DNA of 64,000 nucleotides from Nepenthes gracilis. Lineage: Eukaryota; Streptophyta; Magnoliopsida; Caryophyllales; Nepenthaceae. Positions 35,143-45,255 of the stretch are shown here, piece by piece. The stretch's first letter is position 1, and every line of letters begins with the position of its first letter. The stretch covers positions 5,829,892 through 5,893,891 of the forward strand of contig BSYO01000020.1 in the NCBI GenBank assembly GCA_033239525.1. Direction: 5' to 3'. The translations under genes and the position numbers were made by a program. Under the pieces are notes generated by a model. The model saw nothing but the letters and a program-made list of their open reading frames with translations, had not been told where the DNA came from and ran no database searches.

Positions 35143-35414
35143 TATTAGAAAATATAGAAAGTAAAATATATGAAGTATATTAGAATAGGTATATTGCATT
35201 GTATATTTTCCTTTTCTATTTTTTACCGTTGTATTTTCCTTTTTCCTTTCGCTGTCTTCTACATTATAAAAGGCGGCCCAATTCATTTTTGTTATTTTAA
35301 TTTTAACTGAAATGAAGTAATTGCTGGCGTCCGGCCTTCTCTTCGTCTCTTCCATTCTTCGTCTTCTTCGTCTCCTTCGTCTTCTTCGTCTTAGCCTCTG
35401 TGAGAAATTTTACT
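35143..35414 (+). repeat. 5' LTR of copia G
   Basis: It begins TATTAGAAAATATAG where the 3' copy has TGTTAG, so the terminal G has become A. TATAAAAG at 35265-35272. CTT/CGT-rich end (about 35340-35395). It ends TTTTACT against TTTTACA in the 3' LTR. Confidence 0.88.
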
Positions 35415-36310
35415 TGCTACAAGAACAAGATCCCGTAAGCATCTATTATGGTAAGCTTAAAACTTTGTGGGATGAACTCTTGATTTATGATCCCCTTCCA
35501 AATTGCAATTGCGGTAAAATGAAAATCTTTGCTGACAAATACCAACGAGATTGCGTTATACAATTTTTGATGGGATTGAATGATTCCTACTCTAATGCCC
35601 GAGATCAAATCATGATGATGGATCCTCTTCCCTCTGTTAACCGGGTATTTTCGGTCATTCAGCAGCAAGAACAACGGCATCAAATGCTGTCTGCTGCCCA
35701 GAACTTAAACACAATGGCATTAACGGCCAAAAGTAACCCTAGCCCCTTTAAAGGTAATACGAAAACAAACCATCATGCCAAGAAAGACAGGTTGTTCTGT
35801 GTTTATTGTAAAATTGCTGGACACTCTGTTCAACAGTGCTTCAAAATTAGAAATTCTGATGCACCCGTGTGTTCGCACTGTAACAAAATCGGGCATGTTG
35901 TTGAAAAATGCTACCTGTTACATGGCTTTCCACCAAATCACAAGTTTCATGGCAAAACTGGGAACATAAACCCTTCAGCCAACCTGTCCAGTTTTAAACC
36001 CTATGCCGATCAAGAAGGAAACAATGATGACAGAATTGCGCTAACTAAAAATCAATTCAAACAGCTCATGGACTTAATTCAATCAAAGGACGCTGCTCAG
36101 CCCGTGTTCGACCCGATTATTGAGCAGCCAAAGGCCGCCAACATGACCGGTAATATCTTTACTGTTTCTCCCTTACATAAGCATCATAAAAATAATCAGC
36201 ATGTATGGATTCTGGACACCGGAACCACAGATCATATGATATGTGATCCCTTGTTATATGCTGATTACACGGTCCAGATTTCATACTCACAAACTTCCGG
36301 ATGGATGTAA
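35415..36310 (+). pseudogene. copia G gag and protease start, 5' truncated
   Basis: The open frame enters from inside the LTR (from 35321), because a deletion has joined the LTR end to mid-gag. The gag core shows YYGKLKTLWDEL and FLMGLNDSYSNARDQIMMM (UBN2/retrotran-gag type). Two zinc knuckles follow: CVYCKIAGHSVQQC (CX2CX4HX4C, near 35815) and CSHCNKIGHVVEKC (near 35875). The aspartic protease loop WILDTGTTDHM is near 36208-36240. It stops at 36308-36310; homology continues in other frames to 36500. Confidence 0.88.
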
Positions 36311-37360
36311 AGCATCTATTTCACATATTGGAAACATTAAACTCACTATAAGTTAATATTACTGTAATGTCCTCTGTGTTCCTTCTTTTACCTTTAATTT
36401 GATTTCCGTAAAACGTCTAACTGATACACTTAATTAATTACTGTATGTTTTTCCTTCCTAACGTTTGCTTGATTTAGGACCTTGCTACTTGGACGACGGT
36501 TGGAATGGGTAAAGAGAAAAATGGACTATATTGTTTAATGAATAAGAAAGTTGATCCCAATTCTTTACAGAGCCTTCTCTCCAAATACTTCAAGGGGCCC
36601 TCTGTTAATTTTGCTTCGTTGCCTTCTATTTTGTGGCATTTTCGACTAGGTCATACTTCGTATTCTAGGATGAAATTAATAAACAACCCTCTTGTAAAAA
36701 GTGCCGTACATTCTATTAATGATAATCTTGCACTATTTGCCACATGGCCAAGCAACGTCGCCTCCCTTTTCCTCCTAGTACACATAAGTCACACACCTTA
36801 TTCAACGATGTGGTGCATTGTGACTTATGGGGACCTTGTTCCGAGGTATCCTATGACGGATATAAGTATTTTTTGACTATCGTTGATGATGCATCCAAAA
36901 GTACCTGGATTTACCTGCTGAAACAAAAATCGGATACAAAATTGTGCTTGGAAGCCTTTCATAATCTAGTTGTTTGCACAATTTAATGTCAAAATCAAAG
37001 TAATTGTAGCGATAATGGAACAATTCAAACGAGATTTTTTACAGAAAAACAGTGTTATTCACCAACGTAGTTGTGTGAAAACACCACAGCAAAACGGTGT
37101 TGTTGAATGCAAATACCAACATTTATTAAATGTTGCTAGGGCCATTAGATTTCAATCGGGACTTCCTTTGAAATTCTGGAGTGATTGTGTTCTTACGGTT
37201 GCGCACATCATCAACAGAATTTCCACTCCAATACTTGAAAATAAGACTCCATATGAAATTTTATTTGGAGTTAAACCCAACTATGCCAACCTCCGTGTAT
37301 TTGGTTGCCTATACTATGCTACCACCATCTACCAAGTTCGATCCCAGAAGTAGAAAATGC
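36311..37360 (+). pseudogene. copia G integrase, frameshifted
   Basis: The pre-integrase zinc-binding segment has LWHFRLGHTSYSRM (near 36632). The core has DLWGP (first Asp, near 36825), FLTIVDDASKSTW (second Asp) and TPQQNGVVE (Glu near 37106), then LPLKFWSDCVLTVAHIINR and RVFGCLYYAT. Frame changes lie near 36740, 36985 and 37330. The DDE residues are recognisable although the frame is broken. Confidence 0.85.
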
Positions 37361-38640
37361 GCCTTCTTAAGTTACCCTTTTGGTGTCAAGGGCTACAAAC
37401 TAATTGACTTAAACAGCCATACTACCTTTTATTCAAGGGATGTGATTTTTTATGAAAATATATTCCCTTTTCAAAACGACGGTATTAGTCAAAGCTCCAA
37501 CATTCAACCCGATGCACCCTCATTAGAACCATCTACTACCTATAACGAACAATTATGGCAAACACAACCGGTGCCATCCAACCCTGTACTTGAACCTATG
37601 ACCGCAAATAATGAAGAAATTTCCACAGTTTTCATCCACAATCAGGACCAGGAACAACTGATCAACGATCATTCCGAACAAAATGAATTGAACGATACCC
37701 AGTCCACTATAATTAGTCAAATACCCGTTCGAAGAACCACTAGAATTCGTAAAGCACCCGAATACCTAAAAGAATTTCATTATCACCAAGTATCTCAAAC
37801 TTTGCCTACTAAATTGAACATTCAAACATCTCCAGGTAAACCGTATCCCATTGAAAATCACATATCATATCAAATATTATCTCCCTCCTTTGGGCACTTT
37901 TCTGCAACCATAACATCTCACAGTGAACCACAAACATATGCCCAAGCTATTCGTGATGAAAAATGGCATGAAGCCATTCAACATGAATTGAACGCATTGG
38001 AGCAAAATAAGACATGGATCATTACTAACTTACCCACCGGTAAGAAAACTATTGGTTGCCGATATGTCTTTAAATTAAAGTTTAACAGTGATGGAAGTAT
38101 TGAGAGATACAAATGTAGGTTAGTCACAAATGGATATACACAACAAGAAGGGATAGATTATCATGAAACCTTTTTCCCTGTTGCCAAACTAACCACACTT
38201 CGATGTCTCTTAGCCATAGCGGCCATCCAAGGATGGCACCTGTACCATTTTGATGTTAATAATGCCTTCTTACACGGTGGTTTAAATGAATAGATCTATA
38301 TGCAGAAACCCCCTAGATACATTAGAGGGAAACCGAATCAAGTTTGTAGACTGTTGAAAAGCATATATGATCTCAAACAAGCCTCTAGACAGTGGTACTC
38401 CAAGCTATCTACAGCCTTGATTACTTTTGATTTCACCCAATCTAAAGCTGATTAGTCCATTTACCAAACAAGATGATCAATCATTTACAGTGCTACTTGT
38501 GTATGTTGATGATATCATCGTAGCTAGTAGTACTTTGGCTTCCGTTCACTCTGTAAATCATATCTTAATCATGCCTTCAAAATTAAAGATCTCGGTATTT
38601 TGCGATATTTCCTTGGGATAGAAGTTGCACGCTAATCAAC
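37361..38640 (+). pseudogene. copia G reverse transcriptase
   Basis: The frame open from 37181 to 38293 carries the integrase tail, a variable Asn/Pro-rich linker, then AIRDEKWHEAIQHELNALEQ, CRYVFKLKFNSDGSIERYKC and HFDVNNAFLHG. It stops at 38291-38293. Homology continues as IYMQKPPRYIRG, then a broken stretch with two more stops, and the catalytic YVDD at 38502-38513. Confidence 0.87.
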
Positions 38641-39456
38641 GGGCATCCATATATGTCAAAGAAAATATGCCCTTGATATTTTAGCAGATTCAGGTTCCCT
38701 TGGTTCCAAACTCCTTAAACTTCCAATGGATCAGAATGTAAAACTGAGTGGGACTGTTTTGCAAGATCCTATCATTTACCGAAGACTGATTGGCAGACTC
38801 CTTTATCTAACAGTCACAAGACCTGATATATGTTACGCTGTCCATATTTTGAGTCAATTCATGACTCGGCCAACCTCTAGTCATATGATTGCAGCTCATC
38901 AAGTTCTGCGCTACCTCAAACAGAATCCAGGGCAAGATATATTATTCTCTTCCACTTCTAACATTCAACTTTGAGCTTTTTGTGATGCAAATTGGGCTTC
39001 ATATCCTAACACTCGAAGATCCATCACTGGCTACTGCACCTTCATTGGGAACTCCCCTATCTCCTGGAAGTGCAAGAAACAATCGGTTGTTTCCCGCTCC
39101 TCCGCAAAAGTAGAATATCGATCCATGGCTACCACTTGCTGCGAACTCTCTTGGCACCGTTATATCTTACGTGATTTGCGGACACCACACTCTCACGCTG
39201 CTGATCTCTACTACAACAATCAAGTCAGCTCTCCGCACATAGCCGCCAATCCTCGCTTTCCCGAACGGACCAAGCACATTGAACTGGATTGTCATTTGAT
39301 TCGTGATAAGATTCAAGACAGAAGTGTTCGAACTCATTATGTGACTACTCATAATCAACTTGCCAATATGTTCACCAAGATTTTACCAGCACACCGTTTG
39401 AAAATTCACTTATCCAAGTTGGACATACTCAATATATATGCTCCCCCTTGCAGGGG
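38641..39456 (+). pseudogene. copia G RNase H and C-terminus
   Basis: YRRLIGRLLYLTVTRPDICY (38780-38840) and SHMIAAHQVLRYLKQNPGQ mark the RT-RNase H junction. A stop at 38972-38974 and a frame change near 39110 follow. TKHIELDCHLIRDKI and HNQLANMFTKIL (39270-39390) are the family's usual ending, with CTCCCCCTTGCAGGGG just before the 3' LTR as a polypurine-like tract. Confidence 0.85.
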
Positions 39457-39737
39457 TGTTAGAAAATATAGAAAGTAAAATATATGAAGTATATTAGAAT
39501 AGGAAATACTGTATATTGCATTGTATATTTTCCTTTTCTATCTTTTTACCGTTGTATTTTCCTTTTTCCGTTCGCTGCCTTCTACATTATAAAAGGCGGC
39601 CCAATTCATTCTTGTAATTTTAATTTTAACTGAAATGAAGTAATTGTCAAGGTCCTACCTTCTCTTCGTCTCTTCCATTCTTCGTCTTCTTCGTCTCCTT
39701 CATCTTCTTCGTCTTAGCCTCTGTGAGAAATTTTACA
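39457..39737 (+). repeat. 3' LTR of copia G
   Basis: 281 bp, TGTTAGAAAATATAG to GAAATTTTACA, followed by TAAGA. It contains GGAAATACTG, absent from the 5' copy. Confidence 0.92.
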
Positions 39738-39742
39738 TAAGA

Positions 39743-40397
39743 TAAGGTCCACAGTGGAACGAAGGTCTCCGGAGAATTTAAAAGAGATTAGATCTTCTGG
39801 AGAAAAAGATCTCCGGAAAAATATAAGGTCTCATGAGAATATGGGTCTCCGGAGAATTGAGATCTCATGAAGGAAAAATAACCTTTCCGGTGGAAATGAA
39901 GGCCTCCGGAATAAACCAAGGTCTCCGGGGAGATAAGGTCTCGGAGGAAAGAAGATAAGATATCCGGAGAATTAAGATCTCCTAAGAAAAAATAACGTCA
40001 TGCAGATTAAACGAAGGTCTTGTTAGAGATAAAGTATCCGGAGGAAACAAAAGTCTCCGGAGAATTTAGATCTCAGGACCTAAAAAATAACGTGTCCGGA
40101 GGAAACTAAATTCTCCGGAGTAAAAAAGATATGGTCTCGAGAGGAAACGAAGGTCTCCGGAGTATTTAAGAGAGATTAGATCTTCTGGAGAAAAAGATTT
40201 TCGGAAACGAAGGTCTCCGGAGAGAAAAAGGTCTCCGGAGGGAAAAAGATAAGATCTCCATAGGAAACGAAGGTCTCCGGAGAATTTAAAAGAGATTAGA
40301 TCTTCTGGGGAAAAAATAAATATCTATGGAAAAAGATATGGTCTCCGGAGAATTCAAAAAGATGAGATCTCCAGAAGAAAAGGTCTCCTGAGAATTT
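39743..40397 (+). repeat. Degenerate tandem array, GGTCTCCGGAGAA core (right half)
   Basis: Continuation of the array at 34447-35142. Larger blocks such as GAATTTAAAAGAGATTAGAT recur within it and also in the left half (34810-34830), a higher-order repeat. Confidence 0.87.
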
Positions 40398-40635
40398 CTG
40401 TCAGCAGCAACAATCAGTCATTTGCTTTGACCGATGTAATTCGAAATCATTTCATACCTCGAAACCACGCGTCCTTTTTACTTGTAAGTGGCGCCCTTTC
40501 AAAATCAAAGATCTTTCCATAAATCCGGCACTGTTTCGAGTTGGTTTTCCCCTTCGTCTCTAATTGCCAAACCCTAAATCCCTCTAGAACTTCTTCACTT
40601 TTCTGTTATTTCTTTTCCTTATTGAATACTATTCC

Positions 40636-42515
40636 ATGGCTACCATCCGCGTTGCTGACATTCGATCAGTTCTCACCGGTGAAGACGTGGAGATATTGTA
40701 TTCCCAGTTTGGAATACCCAAAGACATTCCATACACGATTTCTGGCGAAAATGACAGAGCTTGCTCTCCTCCTGAAGACTTTGTTACTGTTTACGATATT
40801 TACTTCACGAATGGTCTTCGTATTCCCATTGCCCTAGAGTTATTTCAGATGCTCAAAGATTTCGGAGTACCCATTGCTAGATTTCACGCGAACGCTGTTA
40901 GGTATTTCTGTACCCTTTGCGTATTTTTTCGCCTTCATAGTTTGAGATTCAACTCCATCGCCGCAAAAGTTATCTTTTGATTTGTGCAAAGCGGTGATTG
41001 GATCTCATTGTCTCCCCGAGAGATTAATCTTTCTGTACTGATCTATGAGTCGGTAAAGGACTGGAAAGACAGGTTTTTTTTTTAAAGTTGTCTGATGGTA
41101 TTCCTGGGGGCTGGGGAAGAGTCACCGACTCATTCACCGGTAGGGTTACCCCTGAAGATGAGAGGTTGGCCAGCCATTTGTTGAGATTCTTCGTGATAAG
41201 GCAACCACTTTCACCGATAGAGTAAGGGAAGGTCTTCTTTCGAAGAATTGTTAATCTTTTCTAATGGGTAACCGTGAAGAGGTAGTGGTTGTTGTTCCAT
41301 CTCCACCTATGATTCGCAAGAGAAAAACTAAAACTGGCGGCACTAAAGCCAAAACCGTATCATCACGGCGGCGTCGTGTTGCCTCACGATCTGTTGAGGT
41401 AAACCCTTCTGGGCCTTGGCCAAAAACTTCAGGTCTTGGGAACCCAATTTCAGACCTTCTTGCCCAAACAATTCTGGAGCCTGAGTTGGAGACGGATTTA
41501 GGACCCGAGTTGGTTCCAGCAACTTCTACAGAGCCCCCGTGCGTTCATGAAGCTGTGGGCCAGCCGGTTGGGCAGTCTGGTGAGCGTGGCCTCCAAATTG
41601 AAGCTGAAGATGTCCGGGCAGCAGAAGAGGCGCTATTGCCGGCATCTTCTCACACGCAAGCTGGGCCATCCACTTATCAGCCCACTGCAGAGGGAACTGC
41701 TAGTGTGGCTGGTGGAGAGGAGACTTCTCATCAAGAGTCTCCAACATTTAATCCAACTGCTTCATCATTTCAGCCAGAGGACGCCAGAGATCATCCTCTT
41801 ACGTGGCCACTTGCTTCGGGCTCCACGGCTTCATTGTCTCGTCCTACCCCCGGGCTGAGACCGCCCAATCCACAGGGGCTTGGATTTCTCTGACTGAGGC
41901 AGCTCTTCGGGCTGGATTTCTTACGGTAGGTATTCAATTAATTCTGTCTATTAATTGACATAAAAGTTCACATCATATACTTACTTATTTGGTGGGCCAG
42001 AGGATGAGAGAATGATGGATCCATTGAAAATTGGTCTTCATCAAAGGAAATTATGGATTCGCAAACTGCAAGATGAGATCAGTCATTTGCGGCTGACCAG
42101 AGTTGATTCCAATGTTTTGCAGCAGCTCCAAGATCAAAAATCCAGTCTCCAAGCTGAGTTGCAAAGCGTCAAGGAGGATCTGATGCTGGCCAGCCAACAG
42201 AATGAGGAACTTCGGAGTGCTAAGGATACCCTTGAGCAAGCCAGCCATCAAGTTGAAGATCTCCGGAAAGAAAACGCACGCCTACGTTCTGAGCTGAGGA
42301 CTTGTTTCAGACCGGAGGAGTTGGGACAGGTGCTGAACGCCCGATTTTTGGATGGTGTCCAGTTATGCAAACAAGTTGCTCTGGTCATTGATCCACAGTT
42401 TCCTGTTAACTTTTTTAATGAAAGGAATAGAGGTGTCCAGAGCTTATCTGACTTGCGGGAATCCACCGACTCCGGAGAACCAAGCTCTTCTTACCCTGAG
42501 AGCTCCCATGGATGA
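40636..42515 (+). pseudogene. Antisense-type Tat gene (PF04195-like), two exons, partly degraded
   Basis: ATG at 40636 follows a leader with AAACCCTAAATCCCTC. Exon 1: PF04195-like region (IRSVLTGEDVEILYSQFGIP, VPIARFHANAVRY) with a TGA at 40978-40980 inside the conserved ...GDWISLSP segment, then a Pro/Ser/Glu-rich middle from 41264 that begins with a basic stretch. An intron fits 41926-42002 (GTAGG...AG, 77 bases). Exon 2 (42003-42515) is a coiled coil (QQLQDQKSSLQAELQSVKED) ending with FRPEELGQVLNARFLDGVQL, then SSSYPESS and a stop. The intron and C-terminal motif match antisense ORF 1 of element B. Exon 2 is the best preserved part. Function unknown. Confidence 0.75.
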
Positions 42516-42689
42516 TTTGTAATTTTGACGTTGTACAGCATAACTGGCTTCATAATACATAAGCATTTCTTTTAAATGTCTATTTTGTTAGGTAGATAGT
42601 AATTTACCGGCCAAGCCTTTGGCTTTACTCTTAATTGATGCCGGGCTTTAATGAAATTGGGATCATGGACAATTTTGATCTCCAATCTG

Positions 42690-42747
42690 CAAGCCATTTT
42701 TAAAATAAAAAACTAATAAATAAGAAACTAAGAACCTAGAATAAAGT
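42690..42747 (+). repeat. Fragment of the AT-rich satellite
   Basis: TTTTTAAAATAAAAAACTAA and AACTAAGAACCTAGAATAAA match the unit at 33690-33735 and 34118-34165. It ends exactly where LTR I starts. The second copy is at 54348-54399. Confidence 0.7.
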
Positions 42748-43294
42748 TGATGGGTACAACGACATATATGGGTTAATTTTAACATAAAAGAACGGCCCAC
42801 TAAAGAAGGCCCATTGGGTCATTGAGTTATTTGAGATCAAGACAACTACTATGATTTTCTTTGAGACGTGGAAAGAGTTGTTCTTGGCAACCGTCCGCAA
42901 CCATCCACAACGGATCAAACCGGCAAAAATGCATCAAACCGCCGCAATGGATCAAACCGACGGCAACGGATCAGAACCGATTTTCTTCATCTGAATGATC
43001 TAATCAGGAGTGCCAGAGTGAGAGACGAATATAAAAAAGATTCCCCGTGAAAAATGAAGGAGACCATTTTTCGAAAGGATCATATCCTCGTACTCTTTAC
43101 TGTATTCTCTTTTATCAAGAAGGGAGAATGAATAAATGATTCGAGTGGAAGAAGGAAAAATTCAACTTTCTTTCGACATTCGTATCAATCGAATTGTGAT
43201 GTGTAAATTCACGATGTCAATAGTTAATGCGTCATTTATTCACAGTCTTAGCATTAATTAAGCTTCCTTAAATCCTGAATCTTGAGTCGCATCA
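42748..43294 (+). repeat. LTR I (5' LTR of a truncated Tat element), duplication copy 1
   Basis: 547 bp, TGATGGGTACAACG to GAGTCGCATCA. The TGATGGG start and GCATCA end resemble elements C and F. The gag start follows in the same orientation. Copy 2 is 54400-54947. Confidence 0.72.
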
Positions 43295-43320
43295 TTGTCA
43301 TTGTCATCGTCTGTGGAAAA
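43295..43320 (+). promoter_or_regulatory. Degenerate primer-binding site of element I
   Basis: TTGTCATCGTCTGTGGAAAA aligns with TTGGCGCCGTCTGTGGGAAA of element B: the right part is kept while the tRNA-matching TGGCGCC has become TGTCATC (copy 1) or TGTCACC (copy 2). It is unlikely to pair with tRNA-Asp. Confidence 0.5.
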
Positions 43321-43370
43321 CCGACAAAAGCCGCTTTTCCATCCCATTCTTAAAAAAAAAGTGGTCAACA

Positions 43371-43955
43371 CAAGAACCCAAACCAATGTTCGTACAAGAG
43401 ATGCCACTTCCATCAAGAACCCACCTCCCCGCTATCATTCGGACGGAAACCAACAGAAGAGATAATGCGAACATTCAACACTGGATGGACAATATGACAG
43501 GATTATCTGCTCTTTGCACTCAGTTTAGACAAAGCCGATTTGCCAACCCGGTTATCACCAACAAGAAAAAAGACCGCAAAAGAAAATATACAAACCAACA
43601 AGCGAACCAACCAATAATTCAAGAACAAGTGGCTTCTAGCAATGCAGGCGACCGATCTCGATTAGAAGGCCGATCTCGAATAGAAGGCCGACCTCGAATA
43701 GAAGGCCGATTAGGTCCCGTCCCACAAAATCAAAATCAGGACCGTTAAAACACACAATATTCTCGAAGTAGGCGAAGGTCACCTGACCGTGAGGTTGCAT
43801 CGCAACCCATGGAATTGAGGACATATCTTAATGCAAAGAGATCTGTTGTTCCTCACGTGGAGAAAAAAGTAGAAAAAATTTGGAATCATGTATTCGGAGG
43901 AAACACAGAAGAACGTTTTGTCGACTTACGCGGATCACCATTTACAATTTTATAA
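43371..43955 (+). pseudogene. Truncated gag of element I, copy 1
   Basis: The reading frame begins VNTRTQTN after GTG, where copy 2 has ATG. It runs through CTQFRQSRFANPVITNKKK, three Arg-Leu/Ile-Glu-Gly-Arg repeats, RSRRRSPDR, LRTYLNAKRS and VDLRGSPFTIL, then stops at 43953-43955. The LNAKRS and SPFT blocks match element B gag (LNARRG, SPFA). An in-frame TAA at 43746-43748 breaks it, plus an internal deletion relative to copy 2. Everything downstream of the PFT block is absent, so only the gag N-terminal part was retained. Confidence 0.75.
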
Positions 43956-44386
43956 ATATGAGATACGTATAAGTAAAATCCAACTTTTTTTTTTAAGATG
44001 TCCTAATTAAACACTTCCCTTATTCATTTTTTCCGATTATAATAATAAATAACCATATAATTCTTAATATATTAAGATGGTTTTAGATAATTAGCCAATT
44101 TATGCAGCAGTCTGAACATTTGGTTGCCATGGGCTTTAGTATTTTATATCCAGCAGGTACTTGGTATGGGAAAGTGATTTAGTAGTCTAAAGACTATTTA
44201 AACACACCAAAGCATCATCTTTTTTTTTCTTTTTTTTTTTTTGGGTAACAAGTATCATCTTGTCAATCCAAGTTATTTATTAAACACTTTGAGAATGAAA
44301 AGGATGATCAAATTGACCTAATTTTTTATATAAGATAAAATTAGTACAAAATAAAATTGAAATAAAATAAAAGGGGAGAAATTTCT

Positions 44387-45255
44387 TGATATAGTTTTTT
44401 TATAGGAACGGCAAAAATAGGCCGGCCTAAAAGGATGATCAACCTGAAAAAAGTACGGCCCGTTGGCTCAAAGGACGGTCAATGTCTCAGTTGACCAAAT
44501 GTGATCTTCACGGGTTGGATAAAACCCAAACCGAATAGGGCCCAAGCTGCACAACCCACAACGTGGTTCCAGTGCATGATAGTTCACTTGCCTTAATTAC
44601 TCAAGAACTAAAATATCTCTTCGGATCATAATCTCTCCTGAAAAGGAAGTTTCCAACTCAACGTATCTCCCATGATAGAAACTTTAACATTTACCGCATG
44701 TAGCATATACACATAAAAAGAATGAATCCCTCTAACTGATCATGGTTGCCATATAAATGGCACCAACAACCCCTCGTCGGCTGAAAAAAATCTTCTCTAG
44801 GCAGTAGGCCACCAACCTTGCCGCTCAAGCAAGGTTGGGAGGATTTCGGGGCTATAAAAGGTCCTCGAGACAGATTCCAAAGGCAGATTTTCTTCAACAC
44901 TCAAAACTAATACTAATGATCCAACATTTTCAAAACTCATTGACAACTCTACAAGACACAAAAGCCGCTCTCCACGTGTGCACTACAACAAAAAGCTGCT
45001 CTACGTCGAGCACGGCCTCCAAGTTAGACTCACAAATTTCCTTCTCCGCATTATTTCCTATAAATTCTACTTTTGCATTCTTTATTTCGAAAAAGGATTA
45101 CTGATTTGAACGTAAGCGAATAAACGATAGAGCGAGTCCCACCGTTTTACCTCTGACGTCTTGCCTTTTGTTATGATGTGTAAAATTCAAATCAGAAAGT
45201 ATGGAGATTAGGTCCACTTCCGCTTGAACCAGATCCAATTGTACCGAATTCATAG
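44387..45255 (+). repeat. LTR-like promoter segment L, copy 1
   Basis: TGATATAGTTTTT starts after a purine tract (AAAAGGGGAGAAATTTCT). A TATA box GCTATAAAAGG is at 44849-44859. The pyrimidine/A-rich leader is followed by CTGATTTGAACGTAAGCGA (45101-45119), which resembles the conserved TGACTTGAGCGTCGGAG of Tat LTRs. The right end is uncertain and no target duplication was matched. The second copy is 56049 to about 56925. Confidence 0.4.

Larger units (their letters stand above)
35143..39737 (+). mobile_element. Ty1/copia element G, 4.6 kb, target duplication TAAGA
   Basis: LTRs at 35143-35414 and 39457-39737 bound a copia-order interior (gag, protease, integrase, RT, RNase H). TAAGA is at 35138-35142 and 39738-39742. 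The flanking repeat array is continuous once the element is removed. Bases between the 5' LTR and mid-gag, including the primer site, are missing. Several stops and frameshifts make it defective. Confidence 0.92.
34447..42530 (-). mobile_element. Tat-derived fragment H: repeat array plus antisense-type gene
   Basis: A CCGGAG array (34447-35142 plus 39743-40397, split by copia element G) is followed by a PF04195-like gene on the plus strand. By comparison with element F this is the 3' region of a minus-strand Tat element without its LTR and pol. Satellite sequence stands on both sides (before 34447 and at 42690-42747), so the fragment may have entered the satellite as a unit. Ends are approximate. 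Confidence 0.55.

Noticed and set aside
44218..44245. T-rich run as a LINE or SINE tail
   Set aside because: No coding part, promoter box or target duplication could be matched, and the same run at 55881-55904 is only the duplicated copy.
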